Assembly (NCBI RefSeq): GCF_024495425.1
Contig: NZ_JANHJR010000004.1
Span: 1-64,000, forward strand
DNA length: 64,000 bases
Reading direction: 5' to 3'
Source of the DNA: Haloarchaeobius litoreus
GTDB taxonomy: Archaea; Halobacteriota; Halobacteria; Halobacteriales; Natrialbaceae
This document shows positions 26,186-34,242 of the stretch, in pieces (the stretch's first letter is position 1; every line of letters begins with the position of its first letter). The position numbers were made by a program, and so were the translations under genes. The notes below the pieces were generated by a model. The model ran no database searches. It was given only the letters and a program-made list of their open reading frames with translations, and was not told where the DNA came from.

Positions 26186-26391
26186 TGGTCAGAACCCCCG
26201 GCGGGCGCCGAACAGCGGCGTAGCAGTAGTTCTGCGAGCTTGCACTCCCCCGTGAGGACGCGCCGGACCGCGCCGCCGACCAGGGACTCGAGTGCCCCGT
26301 AGCCGACGTAGAGCGCGAGTGCCTCGAAGAGGACGATACCGACCAGTGCTGCTGCGAGTGCGTTACCGCTCAGAGATTCAATACCTAGCAT
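26182..26391 (-). CDS. 69-residue membrane protein coupled to TauE
   Basis: One or two TM spans (about 8-30), starting MLGIESLSGNALAAALVG and containing YVGYGALE, then a Cys-containing basic tail (Cys49 and Cys60). Proteins of this kind accompany TauE genes in haloarchaea (a DUF-level family, name not certain). It overlaps TauE by 4 bp and probably assembles with it. Confidence 0.75.
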   Translation of the reverse strand: MLGIESLSGNALAAALVGIVLFEALALYVGYGALESLVGGAVRRVLTGECKLAELLLRRCSAPAGGSDQ

Positions 26392-26485
26392 CTCTACTCA
26401 CCCATGCGACCGGTCTTGTGTGGATATTGGAATTCTGCACGGTAGGACGTAATCGAGGAGGGTAGATAACGGTTTTGGGATTACC

Positions 26486-26494
26486 GCACAATAC
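26486..26494 (-). promoter_or_regulatory. GTATTGTGC box before the TauE operon
   Basis: Same orientation as the boxes of the regulator, YeeE and thioredoxin genes. It is 95-103 bp before ATG 26391, farther than elsewhere, so a 5' leader or an unseen small ORF may intervene. CCAATATCC at 26426-26434 (minus sense) is a possible TATA region. Confidence 0.5.
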
Positions 26495-26614
26495 TATATC
26501 GCCATAACCGACTCATACCAATGCATAAGTTACGAGTAGCTACAAGTGGCAGTGGACGTATATTTCAGGCGAGAGCGCCCCGAGCCTCCCCGCGGCGACA
26601 GTCACCCAACAGCA

Positions 26615-27667
26615 CTACGAGTCGAGGACCGTGGCCAGCGCGTCCATCACCCTGTCGACCTTCGCCTCCTCGGCGTTGTAGCCCATGTGTCCGACCCGAA
26701 GGATATCGTCTGCCAGGTCGCCGAGACCGGGCGAGAGCACGATGTCATGCTCGGTCGCGAGCTCCTGCTGGACCGCCTTGGCCCGTCCAGGAAGGTGCAA
26801 CGCGGTGACCGTCGGCGCGCTGCGCTCCGCGTCCGGGTAGAGGTCGAGGCCCAGCTCGCTCGCGCGCTCGCGACAGTGTGCAGAGACCCGGTCGTGACGC
26901 TCGTAGGCGGCTTCGAGTCCCTCGTCGAGCAGCATCGTGAGCGACTCGTCGAGTGCGGCGACGTTCGCCACCAGATGCGTGTACGGGAACATCTCGCTCG
27001 TGTCGCGCCAGGGCAACAGGTTCGTATACAGCGAGTCCGGGTCTCGCTCCGTCGCGACCTCCCACGCACGGTCGCTGACCGCGACGGTCGTCAGCCCCGG
27101 TGGGGAGCTGAACGCCTTCTGGGAGGCACCGAGGGTGATGTCGATGTGCTCGCTCGGCACCGGCGAGCCACCCAGCGAGGAGACGGCGTCGACCACCGAG
27201 AGGACGTCGTGCTCGTCGAGCAGTTCGAGCACCGGTTCGACGTCGTTGAGCGTCCCCGTCGGGGTCTCGCAGTGCACCATCGTCGCGAGCTCGTACTCGC
27301 CCGCGGCGAGTTCGGCCTCGATGCCCTCGATGTCCAGCGGCTCGGTGTACTCTGTGCTGACGAGCGTCGGGTCCCCGCCGTAGCTCTCCACGAAATCCGC
27401 GAACCCGTCGCCGTACAGCCCGTTCGAGACGCACAGCACGTCGTCACCGGGCGCGACGGTCGACGCGATGGCGGCCTCCAGCCCGAGGATTCCCTCGCCG
27501 CCCATGACGATCACGTCGTCGTCGGTATCGTAGACGCGCTGGAGCTTCTCGCAGACGTCTTCGTACAGTTCGAAGAACTCGTCCTCGACGTCCGGGTTCG
27601 GCATCGGGTCGCTCATCCGCTCGCGCACCCGCGGCGGAACCGCCGTCGGGCCGGGTGTCATCTGCAT
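26615..27667 (-). CDS. Class V aminotransferase (serine/alanine-glyoxylate type)
   Basis: 350 residues from ATG 27667. The start MTPGPTAVPPRV, the PLP-pairing Asp160 (VVDAVSSLG) and the Schiff-base Lys184 (GASQKAF) define the SGAT/AGAT branch of fold-type I aminotransferases. It probably uses alanine or serine with glyoxylate or another oxo-acid. It diverges from the AIR-synthase-like gene with about 107 bp between the starts. Confidence 0.88.
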   Translation of the reverse strand: MQMTPGPTAVPPRVRERMSDPMPNPDVEDEFFELYEDVCEKLQRVYDTDDDVIVMGGEGILGLEAAIASTVAPGDDVLCVSNGLYGDGFADFVESYGGDPTLVSTEYTEPLDIEGIEAELAAGEYELATMVHCETPTGTLNDVEPVLELLDEHDVLSVVDAVSSLGGSPVPSEHIDITLGASQKAFSSPPGLTTVAVSDRAWEVATERDPDSLYTNLLPWRDTSEMFPYTHLVANVAALDESLTMLLDEGLEAAYERHDRVSAHCRERASELGLDLYPDAERSAPTVTALHLPGRAKAVQQELATEHDIVLSPGLGDLADDILRVGHMGYNAEEAKVDRVMDALATVLDS

Positions 27668-27774
27668 TGGTCGACGTTTCGTGCGCCGGGGCTTAGCCGT
27701 GGGGGTCCCCGAGTGTGTGATCCCGGCCGCGTACGACGGGAAGGCACAAGGGCGCACCCCACGCACGGACAGCC

Positions 27775-28752
27775 ATGAGCAAGCTCTCGCCCGAAACCCT
27801 CGAACGATACATCTTCTCGCGCACCGGCGCACCGAACGAGGACCTCCTCGCGGGGCCCGGCTACGGGGAGGACGCAGCCGCCATCGCGATGGATGGCTCG
27901 ACGATGGTCGTCAGCACCGACCCCATCTCGCTAGCTGCCGAACGGATCGGCACCCTCGGCGTCGCCATCGCGAGCAACGACGTCGCCGCCTGCGGGGGGC
28001 GACCCGAGTGGCTGGTCGCCACCATCTTCCTGCCAACGGCGGACGAGCGGCTCCTCGACCAGGTGACCGGCCAGCTCGATGCCGAGGCGCGACGGCTCGG
28101 CATCTCCATCGTCGGTGGCCACACGGAGACGCTCGCAGCGCTCGACAGACCACTACTGTCACTCACCTGTATGGGTCCTGCCGACCGCTACGTCCCGACC
28201 AGCGGCGCAGACCCCGGTGACGCGGTCCTCCTCACGAAGGGAGGCGGCATCGAGGCGACCGCCGTGCTCGCGACCGACTTCCGCGACGAACTCGAGGACG
28301 CCGGCGTCGACCCGGAGACCATCGAGAGTGCCGCGGGCTTCTTTGACGACATCAGCGTTCTCCCCGAGGCGGCAGTGCTGGCCCCGACCGCGACCGCCAT
28401 GCACGACCCCACAGAGGGGGGCGTGCTCAACGGTCTCGTCGAGCTGGCCTGTGCCTCCGAGGTCCGGGTCCACCTGGACCGCGGGGATGTCCCTCTGAGA
28501 GCCGAGACGACGGTCTGCTGTGCCGCGATGGATGTCGACCCCCTCCGCGTGCTCGGGTCGGGCGCGATGCTCGCGACCATCCCCCGTGACGACGTGGCGT
28601 CGGTCCTCTCGGCACTCGAAGACGAGGACATCGAGGCGACGGTCATCGCGACAGTCGACGATGCCGCCGGCGATGGGGAGGTCGGCGTCAGCTTCGACAG
28701 CGACCACTACGTCGGCAGTGTCGACGACGACATGTACGAACTCTGGGAGTGA
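27775..28752 (+). CDS. AIR-synthase-related protein (HypE/PurM-like)
   Basis: 325 residues. N-terminal AIRS domain (GPGYGEDAAAI about 27-37; STDPI about 51-55) and C-terminal AIRS_C domain (DPTEGGVLNGL about 206-216). The fold binds ATP to activate a carbamoyl, amide or similar group. Annotated HypE relatives mature hydrogenases, which haloarchaea generally lack, so another substrate is likely. CC pair at 246-247 is noted without assigned role. Confidence 0.8.
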   Translation: MSKLSPETLERYIFSRTGAPNEDLLAGPGYGEDAAAIAMDGSTMVVSTDPISLAAERIGTLGVAIASNDVAACGGRPEWLVATIFLPTADERLLDQVTGQLDAEARRLGISIVGGHTETLAALDRPLLSLTCMGPADRYVPTSGADPGDAVLLTKGGGIEATAVLATDFRDELEDAGVDPETIESAAGFFDDISVLPEAAVLAPTATAMHDPTEGGVLNGLVELACASEVRVHLDRGDVPLRAETTVCCAAMDVDPLRVLGSGAMLATIPRDDVASVLSALEDEDIEATVIATVDDAAGDGEVGVSFDSDHYVGSVDDDMYELWE

Positions 28753-29066
28753 CCACCGCCGACCAGTACCGGCCGGGGAACTGGTTCCGCCGACTCGGGG
28801 AACAGCCTCTGCCGACTGATGACGTGGCTCGCGCACGCGCGAGACCAGCACTGCGGGTACCGCTTCTCCAGGGCCTTCGTCGGGCCGTCCCCGAGTAGGG
28901 AACGCGGCTGTTGGCCCCGCCAGCCACCAGGGTTGAAAATCGAAGTTTTCGAACGGTTAATACAAGACGAATAGACAAAATTAGTTCCTTTTGGCTGTTC
29001 TTTTTTCAATAACCAGAAACCGGTTCCACAAGAGTTACTTTTTGCCTCTGGTAAGGTCAGGTATCG
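28753..29066. other. Intergenic region with the promoter of the CBS-domain gene
   Basis: 314 bp. The left 170 bp are GC-rich and codon-like, possibly an old gene remnant, but no frame is convincing. The right part is AT-rich with GTTACTTTTTGCC at 29033-29045, a TATA-like element about 25-30 nt before ATG 29067. Confidence 0.4.
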
Positions 29067-30458
29067 ATGTGCGTATCCGTGCTCACGGTGGCGTCCGAGG
29101 CCTGTATCACGCTGTACACCTTACCGGTCATCGGTGTCGAACTGGGGCGGACGCAGATCACCGCTATCGGTGTCGTCCTGATCGGGCTGCTCCTCCTGGG
29201 GTCGGGGTTCTTCTCCTCCTCCGAGATCGCACTGTTCTCCCTGCCGGCCCACCAGATCGACGCGATGGTCGAGGAGGGGAAACGTGGTGCACGGGCAGTC
29301 AAGTCCCTCAAGGAGGACCCCCACCGCCTGCTCGTGACTATCCTGGTCGGGAACAACATGGTCAACATCACGATGTCCTCTATCTCGACCACCCTCGTCG
29401 GCTTCTACTTCGACGCCGGCACGGCCGTCATCGTGTCGTCGCTCGGGATCACGTCGATGGTCCTGATATTCGGCGAGAGCGCACCCAAGTCCTACGCTGT
29501 CGAGAACACGGAACTGCACGCTCGGCGCGTCGCACGAGGCCTGAAGGTCGTCGAGAAGGTGCTGTGGCCGCTCATCACCATCTTCTACTACCTGACGTCG
29601 GTGGTGAACAAGGTGACCGGCGGTAGCCCGTCCATCGAGTCGACGTACGTCACCCGCGACGAGATCCGGAACATGATCAAGACGGGCGAACGTGAGGGCA
29701 TCCTCAACGAGGAGGAGCGACAGATGCTCCAGCGCACGCTGCGATTCACGGACGCCTCGGCCAAGGAGGTGATGACCCCCCGGCTCGACATGGCATCCAT
29801 CACCACGGACGCGACCGTCGACGAGGCCATCAAGAAGTGCATCCAGTCCGGCCACGCCCGGCTGCCGGTCTACGAGGACTCACTCGACAACGTGGTCGGT
29901 ATCTTCGACATCCGAGACCTGGAGGATTCCACCTACGACGCGGCCGGGGACTTCGAGGTCGCGGACGTAGTGAACCCGACGCTCCACGTTCCCGAGTCGA
30001 AGAACGTCGACGAGCTCCTGTCGGAGATGCGCGAGAACCGGATGCACATGGTCATCGTCATCGACGAGTTCGGAGCCACCCAGGGCCTCATCACGATGGA
30101 GGACGTCCTCGAGGAGATCGTCGGTGAGATACTGGTCGGTGGCGAGGAGCTCCCGGTCGAGTTCGTCGACGACGACACGGTCCTGGTGAATGGGTCGGTC
30201 AACATCGACGAGGTCAACGAGGCCCTCGACATCGTACTGCCGGAGGGCGAGGAGTTCGAGACCATCGCGGGCTTCATCTTCAACCGCGCCGGTCGCCTCG
30301 TCGAGCAGGGTGAGGCGTTCGACTACGAGAACGTGTCGCTGCGGGCCGAACAGGTGGAGAACACCCGCATCCAGAAGGTCCGGGTGAGCGTCGACCGCGA
30401 CAGCACCGAAGAGGCCGACGACGAAGACGCAGCGCTCGGCGAGGGCGACACCGACTGA
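29067..30458 (+). CDS. CNNM (DUF21) / CBS-pair / CorC_HlyC protein
   Basis: 463 residues. Membrane CNNM domain about 28-195 (SGFFSSSEIALFSLPAHQID), CBS pair about 215-335 (EVMTPRLDM; RLPVYEDSLDNVVGI), transporter-associated CorC_HlyC domain about 350-430. Relatives transport or regulate Mg2+ and other divalent cations, with nucleotide binding at the CBS pair. TATA spacing supports ATG 29067. Confidence 0.88.
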   Translation: MCVSVLTVASEACITLYTLPVIGVELGRTQITAIGVVLIGLLLLGSGFFSSSEIALFSLPAHQIDAMVEEGKRGARAVKSLKEDPHRLLVTILVGNNMVNITMSSISTTLVGFYFDAGTAVIVSSLGITSMVLIFGESAPKSYAVENTELHARRVARGLKVVEKVLWPLITIFYYLTSVVNKVTGGSPSIESTYVTRDEIRNMIKTGEREGILNEEERQMLQRTLRFTDASAKEVMTPRLDMASITTDATVDEAIKKCIQSGHARLPVYEDSLDNVVGIFDIRDLEDSTYDAAGDFEVADVVNPTLHVPESKNVDELLSEMRENRMHMVIVIDEFGATQGLITMEDVLEEIVGEILVGGEELPVEFVDDDTVLVNGSVNIDEVNEALDIVLPEGEEFETIAGFIFNRAGRLVEQGEAFDYENVSLRAEQVENTRIQKVRVSVDRDSTEEADDEDAALGEGDTD

Positions 30459-30649
30459 CCTGCGGCATCTGCACAACTGTTTCTCTGGACGTCGACGACC
30501 CATCCGACACGCCGAGACCGTCCCGTGACGGAACCCAGGACAGCGGGAGTGGTCGATGGGGCCCGGGGGCACCTAATTCAGGACCAGTTCCCGACGTTGG
30601 AGGTGAAAACCATTAGGAAGCCAACGAACGTATCCATCCGTGTCGAGTC

Positions 30650-31519
30650 ATGTACGATACCATACTCCTCCCGTTCGACGGCAGCGACGATGTGGCCGGA
30701 GTCCTCCATCACGCAAGCGAGATCGCACACTGGGCCGACGCCACCATCCACCTGCTCTACGTCGCCGACACGACCCGTGACAGCGTCACGGTCATCGAAG
30801 GCCGAACCGTCGACGCGCTCGAAAGCAAGGGCGAAGACATCGTCGCGGAGGGCGCGAAGACCCTGGAGACACTCGGCGTGTCGTACGAGACCGATATCGT
30901 CCAGGGGAACCCGGCTCCGACCATCGTCGACTACGCCGAACGGTACGGCCACGACCTCATCGTGATGCCGACCCACGGACGCGAGGGGCTCGCTCGGTAC
31001 CTCGTCGGCAGTGTGTCCGAGAAGGTCGTCCGACTCTCCTCGGTTCCCGTTCTCTCGGTCCGCATGCAACCCGACGAGACGCTCGAATTCCCCTACGAGA
31101 ACGTCCTCGTCCCGACCGACGGGAGTTCCACCGCGACGCATGCCGCCGACCATCTCGTCGACCTCGCGGCGTCGCTCGATGCGACACTCCACGTCCTCTC
31201 AGTCGTGGACGACTCCGCACTCGGACTCGACGTCCGCTCGTCGGTTTCCGGGAAGGAGAGCGAACAGGAAGCGAGCGAGGCGATCGAGACCATCGTCTCC
31301 ATGGCCGAATCACGGGGAGTGACTGATATCGTCAGCCACGTCGAACACGGGCAGCCCGACGAGCGCATCCTCGACTGCATCGAATCGAACGACGTACAGC
31401 TCGTCGGGATGGGGACGACCGGACGACGTGGCACGGACCGTATCCTGCTCGGCAGTGTCGCCGAGAAGACCGTGCGCTCGGCACCGGTCCCCGTGATGAC
31501 CGTCGCAGAACCGGAGTGA
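30650..31519 (+). CDS. Tandem UspA protein
   Basis: 289 residues, two UspA domains (about 1-142 and 148-287). ATP loops: VMPTHGREGLARYLVGS in the first and GMGTTGRRGTDRILLGS in the second. Openings are ILLPFDGS and VLVPTDGS. It is the last typical chromosomal gene before the mobile element. Confidence 0.9.
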   Translation: MYDTILLPFDGSDDVAGVLHHASEIAHWADATIHLLYVADTTRDSVTVIEGRTVDALESKGEDIVAEGAKTLETLGVSYETDIVQGNPAPTIVDYAERYGHDLIVMPTHGREGLARYLVGSVSEKVVRLSSVPVLSVRMQPDETLEFPYENVLVPTDGSSTATHAADHLVDLAASLDATLHVLSVVDDSALGLDVRSSVSGKESEQEASEAIETIVSMAESRGVTDIVSHVEHGQPDERILDCIESNDVQLVGMGTTGRRGTDRILLGSVAEKTVRSAPVPVMTVAEPE

Positions 31520-31890
31520 GACCGTCCCGCGCAGTATCTGAGAAGCCCGAGGTGCTGGCACTACTCGCTCCCTCTGTGGTTTCTGGACTCGTCGCGTTGG
31601 AGAGCCTCAGCCGTCACGTCCCCAGTACCGGGCTGACCAGTTTGATATCGCGATATGTAGTTTATATACGCTCTTCAGACCAGATATCTGCAGTTAGAAC
31701 CCGCAGAGAGGGAGAATTCCGGATTCCAGACGCACATACCGGTTGAGCATGATTAGTATAGTAATCACGACCACTTTGAAGTACCCCGACGCTGTCGGTG
31801 AAGCACGAATGCTGCAACCGCCTCACGACGGCGCTTCCCCTGGGGTAGAGGCACCGAGACCGGGCCCGCAGGACGGTGGAGGGCCGGTTG
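31520..31890. other. Junction between chromosome and mobile element, no gene seen
   Basis: 371 bp. It holds a strong TATA-like TTTATATA (31664-31671) with no obvious gene behind it and an 18-bp palindrome TGATTA-GTATAG-TAATCA at 31750-31767. I found no tRNA fragment that would mark an integration site. Confidence 0.4.
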
Positions 31891-32375
31891 ATGCCTGATC
31901 GAGCGCTTTCGACGCCGCTTGACGACAGCTTCGAACGCTACCTCCAGGACAAGGGGAAAGGCCGCGGTGGCGACGGCGGGAACTACCGACGTAACGCTGC
32001 ACGCGAGCTCGAGCGGTTCGCCGAGTGGGCCGCCGGCGACCGCGGCGACGACTGAACCAGGGTCATCCCCGACGACGTTGGGCGGGAGCCAACCTTCGAC
32101 AATCCCGACGAAAGCGTCTTCCGGAAGTACGCCCGACATATCGGTGAAGATTTGGGGGACTCAAGTAGAACACGGTACAAACCTATTACCTTGCTCCATA
32201 CGGTGGACGACGTGGAATGGGTGAGGTGCTTGTCCGTGCGTTCGGCTACACCGTCGCTGCTCGTTACTTGGATAACTCCGAGGAAATGGTGAGAGAGCGT
32301 TATTCACATATAGAGGCTGGTGAACTTGGTGATGTCGCAACTGAGGCACTAGAAGAGATTGATAGTCTCACATAA
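31891..32375 (+). pseudogene. Broken tyrosine-type integrase
   Basis: 31891-32055 encodes 54 residues starting MPDRALSTPLDDSFERYL, the typical N-terminal SAM-like part of haloarchaeal integrases. After a frameshift near 32053 the family sequence continues (IPDDVGREPTFDNPDE, RKYARHIGEDLG) to about 32160. The catalytic core is missing. The C-terminal tail reappears at 32217-32375 (ARYLDNSEEMVRERYSHIEA). So one frameshift and a large internal deletion have destroyed it. It marks the left border of foreign DNA. Confidence 0.7.
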
Positions 32376-32418
32376 AGAGGTGCTTCCTCTGATGGGCGAC
32401 ATTGCTGCGTCAGCACTA

Positions 32419-32450
32419 GGTTTATACCGCTTGACGGATTTCCTTCCAAT
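32419..32450 (+). promoter_or_regulatory. Strong leaderless-type promoter before a 34-codon ORF
   Basis: GGTTTATACC at 32419-32428 is a near-ideal haloarchaeal TATA box, ending 22 nt before ATG 32451. Confidence 0.5.
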
Positions 32451-32555
32451 ATGAGCCTCGAAGAGACGGTTGACTACCTCGCCGAGGAACTCGACCTCGA
32501 GCGAAGTGAACACGTTCGCGAGGTCGGACAGTCGGTCGCCGAGCTTCGCGACTGA
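32451..32555 (+). CDS. 34-residue acidic peptide
   Basis: From ATG 32451 to TGA 32553-32555; begins MSLEETVDYLAEELDLERSE and ends AELRD, strongly helical and acidic. It has a very good promoter and normal codon use. It ends one base before the stop of the Doc-like gene on the other strand. It may be a small regulator, an antitoxin-like peptide or the start of a truncated gene. Confidence 0.45.
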   Translation: MSLEETVDYLAEELDLERSEHVREVGQSVAELRD

Positions 32556-33443
32556 TCAGCACATTTCTCTGAAATCCCGTTCGACAAGTCCGTCCTCCAG
32601 ATACGTGATGAATTCGTGTTTCGCTGGCCCTTGCTGGGCGAGCAAATCATCCCGTTCTGCACGTTGGAGGACTGCCTGAGCGAAGTTTGTACAGTGTGAT
32701 TCGTACTGCTCAGCGTACTCTGAGAGGGCGTCTCGCCAGTGCATATCCAGCTCGAATTCGGCTAATCGAATTTGGATCCCATCTTTCCGTTCGACGAGAT
32801 CAATATCGAGCTCCTCGAGTTTCTTGAATCGGAGATTGTTCCGGCGGACGGTGATGATGCGCTTGGAATCGACGATGTAGGGATCGACCCACTCGCGCCA
32901 GGTATCATCGTCGACGTGAGTCCGTGGCATCGAAAAATCCGAATCTACACTCTCAATACAGAATTGCAGCATCGCGATGCCGGTTCGGTGATTCGCGTTC
33001 GGAAGGGAATGCCGGAGGATCAAATTCGACATCACTTCGCCGGCGACTTCAGGGACTGATGCTCCCCACGAGACGTGATCGAGTGCTTGTTGAATCTTCT
33101 GCGGTTCGAACTCCTTGTAGAGCCGGAACTCATCCGCTTCGCGAACATCGACAGCGGCCTCAAGCAATTCCACCAGTCGGAATGCTACAACTTGCCCAGC
33201 ACGAGGGAGGTCATGAATACGATCACTCAACCACTCCCTGTCGAAGTCAATATCTTGGGCAGCTTCGACCTCCGTATCGCCCTCATAGAGTACATAGACT
33301 GGTGTTTCAAAAGGGTATCCGATTAGTTTTGTCGGCTCGTCGGACTGCTCTCGTTGAGAACGAATATCTGCCAGTGCCGCCGAGCTAAATTTGAGGGAGA
33401 AATTTTCGGCTTGTGGATGATGATAGAAGACCAGCCGGGCCAT
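32556..33443 (-). CDS. Doc/Fic-like protein with C-terminal extension
   Basis: 295 residues. Residues 145-153 read HSLPNANHR, matching the Fic/Doc core H-x-F-x-(D/N)-(A/G)-N-(K/H)-R, and helices on both sides fit (VVAFRLVELLEA, GEVMSNLILR, GIAMLQFCIE). Doc proteins phosphorylate and Fic proteins AMPylate targets. The 55 residues before the domain start and about 120 after it are not typical of small Doc toxins. No clear antitoxin is adjacent. Usually such genes are toxins or element-borne regulators. Confidence 0.55.
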   Translation of the reverse strand: MARLVFYHHPQAENFSLKFSSAALADIRSQREQSDEPTKLIGYPFETPVYVLYEGDTEVEAAQDIDFDREWLSDRIHDLPRAGQVVAFRLVELLEAAVDVREADEFRLYKEFEPQKIQQALDHVSWGASVPEVAGEVMSNLILRHSLPNANHRTGIAMLQFCIESVDSDFSMPRTHVDDDTWREWVDPYIVDSKRIITVRRNNLRFKKLEELDIDLVERKDGIQIRLAEFELDMHWRDALSEYAEQYESHCTNFAQAVLQRAERDDLLAQQGPAKHEFITYLEDGLVERDFREMC

Positions 33444-33582
33444 TTCACTCTATCTTCGCAGGGGATCGGTAACGCAGTCCTGCTTCCTCTGTCGTGAGCT
33501 ACTGACCTGACTCTACGATGTCGTGCGTACTTGTTCATCCCCCAAGGCCTCTACCGCGATTGGTAATGCGGAATCCCTCATA

Positions 33583-33622
33583 TTAACCAACAAATCGCAA
33601 GGAGTCCACTGTTGTTGGTTAA
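33583..33622. repeat. Inverted repeat TTAACCAACA-N20-TGTTGGTTAA (copy 1)
   Basis: Perfect 10-bp arms at 33583-33592 and 33613-33622. The same arms occur at 57990-58031 and 63197-63225. This copy ends 93 bp before the HExxH membrane gene. Confidence 0.65.
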
Positions 33623-33714
33623 CTCTGTGAGAGATGGTGGCTGTACACGTAACACTAGAGAATACAAGTATAAATGCAGGAAAGTAAATTTGGAATGAAG
33701 GTGGAAGAACCACG

Positions 33715-34089
33715 ATGCTACTCGAAACAGTACTGAAAATCGGTGTTTACTTGGTGGCCTGCGGCGTCGCCTGGTTACTTCACGAGTCTGCCCACTACGC
33801 TGTCCACAGTCTCTACGCAGAATCGGTCTCGTTCGGCATGAATATTCGGGGGCCATATGTCGAAGCTATCTACGAAACAAGTGCTCCCCTGCTCGCGGTT
33901 CGAGTAGCATCGGTCGCGCCGACTCTTATCTACACCCCACTCGTCGCCCTCGGCATCGCTGGTTATCTTTCGATGTATCCGCTTCCCCAGCTGGATCCGG
34001 TCGAATGGTCGCTCGTCACTGTTCCAATAATGATACTGGTCTTGCCTACTGGTACAGATATCCGAGGTTCTCTGATTGAATTGCAATAG
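33715..34089 (+). CDS. Small membrane protein with HExxH zinc-protease motif
   Basis: 124 residues. TM segment 5-22 contains HESAH (23-27) in WLLHESAHYAVH, a zinc-binding motif, and three further hydrophobic spans follow; TGTDIRGS near the C-terminus could give the third ligand (Asp), as in site-2-protease or M50-like folds. It is much shorter than S2P enzymes. TATA-like AGTATAAATG lies about 45 nt before the ATG. Confidence 0.5.
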   Translation: MLLETVLKIGVYLVACGVAWLLHESAHYAVHSLYAESVSFGMNIRGPYVEAIYETSAPLLAVRVASVAPTLIYTPLVALGIAGYLSMYPLPQLDPVEWSLVTVPIMILVLPTGTDIRGSLIELQ

Positions 34090-34242
34090 CTACTCCTAGA
34101 ACAATTCGAACTTCAAACGAAGATTACGGCTTGATATCGCAGGCGGGAACGGTCAGAATTCGGGTTCCCCTACGTCGACAACTGGGCAGTTTGGGATGTG
34201 CTGAGGATAGTCTGCAATCGGAGCAATGCACCACTCGCAACG

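Noticed and set aside
26546-27778. Plus-strand frame of 410 codons across the aminotransferase
   Set aside because: The minus strand has catalytic aminotransferase motifs; this frame is its antisense shadow. The GCACAATAC box before it is better explained by the TauE operon.
28707-29009. Minus-strand frame with Cys-containing segment after the AIR-synthase-like gene
   Set aside because: It runs into the end of that gene, has no good start or promoter, and no family resemblance.
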